Assembly (NCBI GenBank): GCA_031370825.1 | Contig: JANMRB010000121.1 | Span: 1 to 23,539, forward strand | Direction of reading: 5' to 3' | Source: JAENVT01 sp031370825 | GTDB lineage: Bacteria; Actinomycetota; Acidimicrobiia; Acidimicrobiales; Ilumatobacteraceae | Length of the DNA stretch: 23,539 nt | Shown: positions 22,700 to 23,539 of the stretch, piece by piece | How the letters are laid out: every line of letters begins with the position of its first letter | How positions within the stretch are numbered: the stretch's first letter is position 1 | Program-made: the position numbers and the translations under genes | Notes under the pieces: model-generated | Database searches by the model: none | Told to the model about the DNA's origin: nothing | What the model saw: the letters and a program-made list of their open reading frames with translations, nothing else

Positions 22700-23326
22700 G
22701 GGCTGCCAGACCGTCCTGCGCCCGACGATTCGGGCCAACTCGCCATAGCGCCGCTCGGCTTCGCCGCTGATCGCCGGAACCTTGTTGACGATCACGCCGG
22801 CCAGTTCGAGATCGCTGTTGTCGGTGTTCCAGACCTCGTCGATCGCATCGGCCACAGCCCCGATCCCGCGCAGTCCGAGGGCGGCCGGCTCGACGACGAT
22901 GAGGGCCAGGTCGGCCGCGATCAGGCCGCTCATGGTCAAGTTGCCCAACGATGGCGGGCAATCGATCAGCACGGCGTCGTATTCGTCCGCGACTTGGTGG
23001 AGCGCCCTGCGGAGGCGTTTCGGCTTGCCGGCCTCATGCTCGTGCAGGCTGGGCGACGACGGCACGACGTCGACCTCCAGACCCCAATGCGACATGAGAA
23101 TGTTGAGCGCGGTTCGGCGAGGGCCGGGCACATCGGCCGTGGATTGCCGGTCAGCGGCCGGATCGTGGCCGAGAACCCAGGTGCTCGATCCCTGCGGATC
23201 GAGGTCGACAACCAGCACCCGTTGGCCGGCCTGGGCGGCCGCAGAGGCCAATCCCAGCGTGACAGTTGTCTTGCCGACTCCGCCTTTTTGGTTGAGCAAC
23301 GCGGCAATACGACCCATCGGGGCCAT
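22568..23326 (-). CDS. ParA/MinD-like ATPase
   Basis: A protein of about 252 residues with the deviant Walker A motif LLNQKGGVGKTTV near the N-terminus, the Walker A' segment VLVVDLDPQGSSTWVLG and the Walker B segment YDAVLIDCPPSLGNLTMSGL, all typical of ParA. Such ATPases dimerise with ATP on DNA and move or place a cargo. No ParB gene or parS sites are visible alongside, so it may be an orphan ParA that positions something other than the chromosome. ATG 23326 and ATG 23317 are both possible starts; either leaves the Walker motif at the N-terminus. The more upstream in-frame ATG (23392) adds residues without family match. Its 3' end overlaps the RNase D frame tail to tail. Confidence 0.9.
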   Translation of the reverse strand: MAPMGRIAALLNQKGGVGKTTVTLGLASAAAQAGQRVLVVDLDPQGSSTWVLGHDPAADRQSTADVPGPRRTALNILMSHWGLEVDVVPSSPSLHEHEAGKPKRLRRALHQVADEYDAVLIDCPPSLGNLTMSGLIAADLALIVVEPAALGLRGIGAVADAIDEVWNTDNSDLELAGVIVNKVPAISGEAERRYGELARIVGRRTVWQPSVPQRVIVNQAIGERRPIHSYGARSADVSHAFDLLWAKLRKLG

Positions 23327-23397
23327 CGTGCCACACTCGGCAGGACGAGTGACACCCGCTACCTGGGGGGATGCCGCATGTTGCTTCCGCAAACCGG

Positions 23398-23403
23398 TAG
23401 AGT
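23398..23403 (+). promoter_or_regulatory. Possible -10 box of the right-edge gene
   Basis: TAGAGT would start transcription near 23410-23412. The leader then contains a four-codon ATG mini-frame (23412-23426) and the GGGAG site at 23431-23435 in front of GTG 23443. Confidence 0.35.
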
Positions 23404-23442
23404 GGCGTCCAATGTCAACTCTCTAGGTTCGGGAGCCCTACC

Positions 23443-23539
23443 GTGAAGAAGGGTCGTCATCGCCGCTTCGAAGAAGCGCGAAAGCTGAAACAGGCTGGTC
23501 CCAGTGCATTCGATCTGGGATTCGGAAGCAACGATCATC
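23443..23539 (+). CDS. Lysine/arginine-rich protein, N-terminal part, hypothetical
   Basis: Only the first 32 residues are in the window, beginning MKKGRHRRFEEARKLKQ and continuing AGPSAFDLGFGSNDH. GTG 23443 has a good ribosome binding site (GGGAG at 23431-23435, 7 nt before). The strongly basic start could bind nucleic acid, but that is a guess; I do not recognise the family. It is divergent from the ParA-like gene, with about 115 bp between the starts. Confidence 0.5.
   Translation, partial: MKKGRHRRFEEARKLKQAGPSAFDLGFGSNDH

Noticed and set aside
22568..23326. Plasmid or phage partition system (ParA)
   Set aside because: No ParB, parS-like repeats, replication or phage genes are nearby, and the neighbours are chromosomal housekeeping genes.

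Overview
The window looks like a chromosomal segment of a high-GC actinobacterium. Pointers to this are a GuaB1-type CBS/TIM-barrel protein, a DUF3151 protein, many 1-4 bp gene overlaps, frequent GTG starts, and repeated leaderless-type starts (a TAnnnT box ending 7-9 nt before the start codon). An Acidimicrobiia (Ilumatobacter-like) host is my best guess from gene content and style; it is inference. I see no rRNA, tRNA, CRISPR array, insertion sequence or convincing intrinsic terminator.

Left part (1-8216): an island whose enzymes fit catabolism of hydroxyproline isomers. The minus-strand operon is LLM flavin-dependent oxidoreductase, alpha/beta hydrolase, then an enolase-superfamily enzyme of the cis-3-hydroxyproline dehydratase / hydroxyproline-betaine epimerase type, cut by the window edge. 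Divergent from it on the plus strand are a DUF1989 protein, an EamA/DMT transporter, a DapA-family lyase (candidate pyrroline-4-hydroxy-2-carboxylate deaminase) and a proline-racemase-superfamily epimerase with a Ser/Cys catalytic pair. Converging on these is a minus-strand pair: a DAO-type FAD oxidoreductase (candidate D-hydroxyproline dehydrogenase) and an ornithine-cyclodeaminase-family protein (candidate pyrroline-2-carboxylate reductase). Together they could run trans-4-hydroxy-L-proline to the D-epimer, the hydroxy-pyrroline and alpha-ketoglutarate semialdehyde, and 3-hydroxyproline to pyrroline-2-carboxylate and proline. The final semialdehyde dehydrogenase is not in the window. The roles of the flavin enzyme, hydrolase and DUF1989 protein are unexplained.

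Middle (8240-13318): an FGGY sugar kinase overlaps a small J-domain protein. Next is a lower-GC SGNH lipoprotein gene broken by one missing base, a small two-helix membrane protein, the tRNA t6A enzyme TsaC/Sua5, and an alpha/beta hydrolase that overlaps it.

Right (13415-23539): mostly housekeeping. GuaB1, cytidylate kinase and a PlsC acyltransferase form one operon. An M18 aminopeptidase and a histidine phosphatase run the other way. Pyruvate kinase starts 20 bp from the phosphatase, across a nearly symmetric bidirectional promoter, and is followed by an overlapping alpha/beta hydrolase. Then come a small membrane protein, a DUF3151 protein, a rhodanese, RNase D, and a ParA-like ATPase on the minus strand whose 3' end overlaps the RNase D reading frame by 132 bp. 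A short lysine/arginine-rich protein starts at the right edge.
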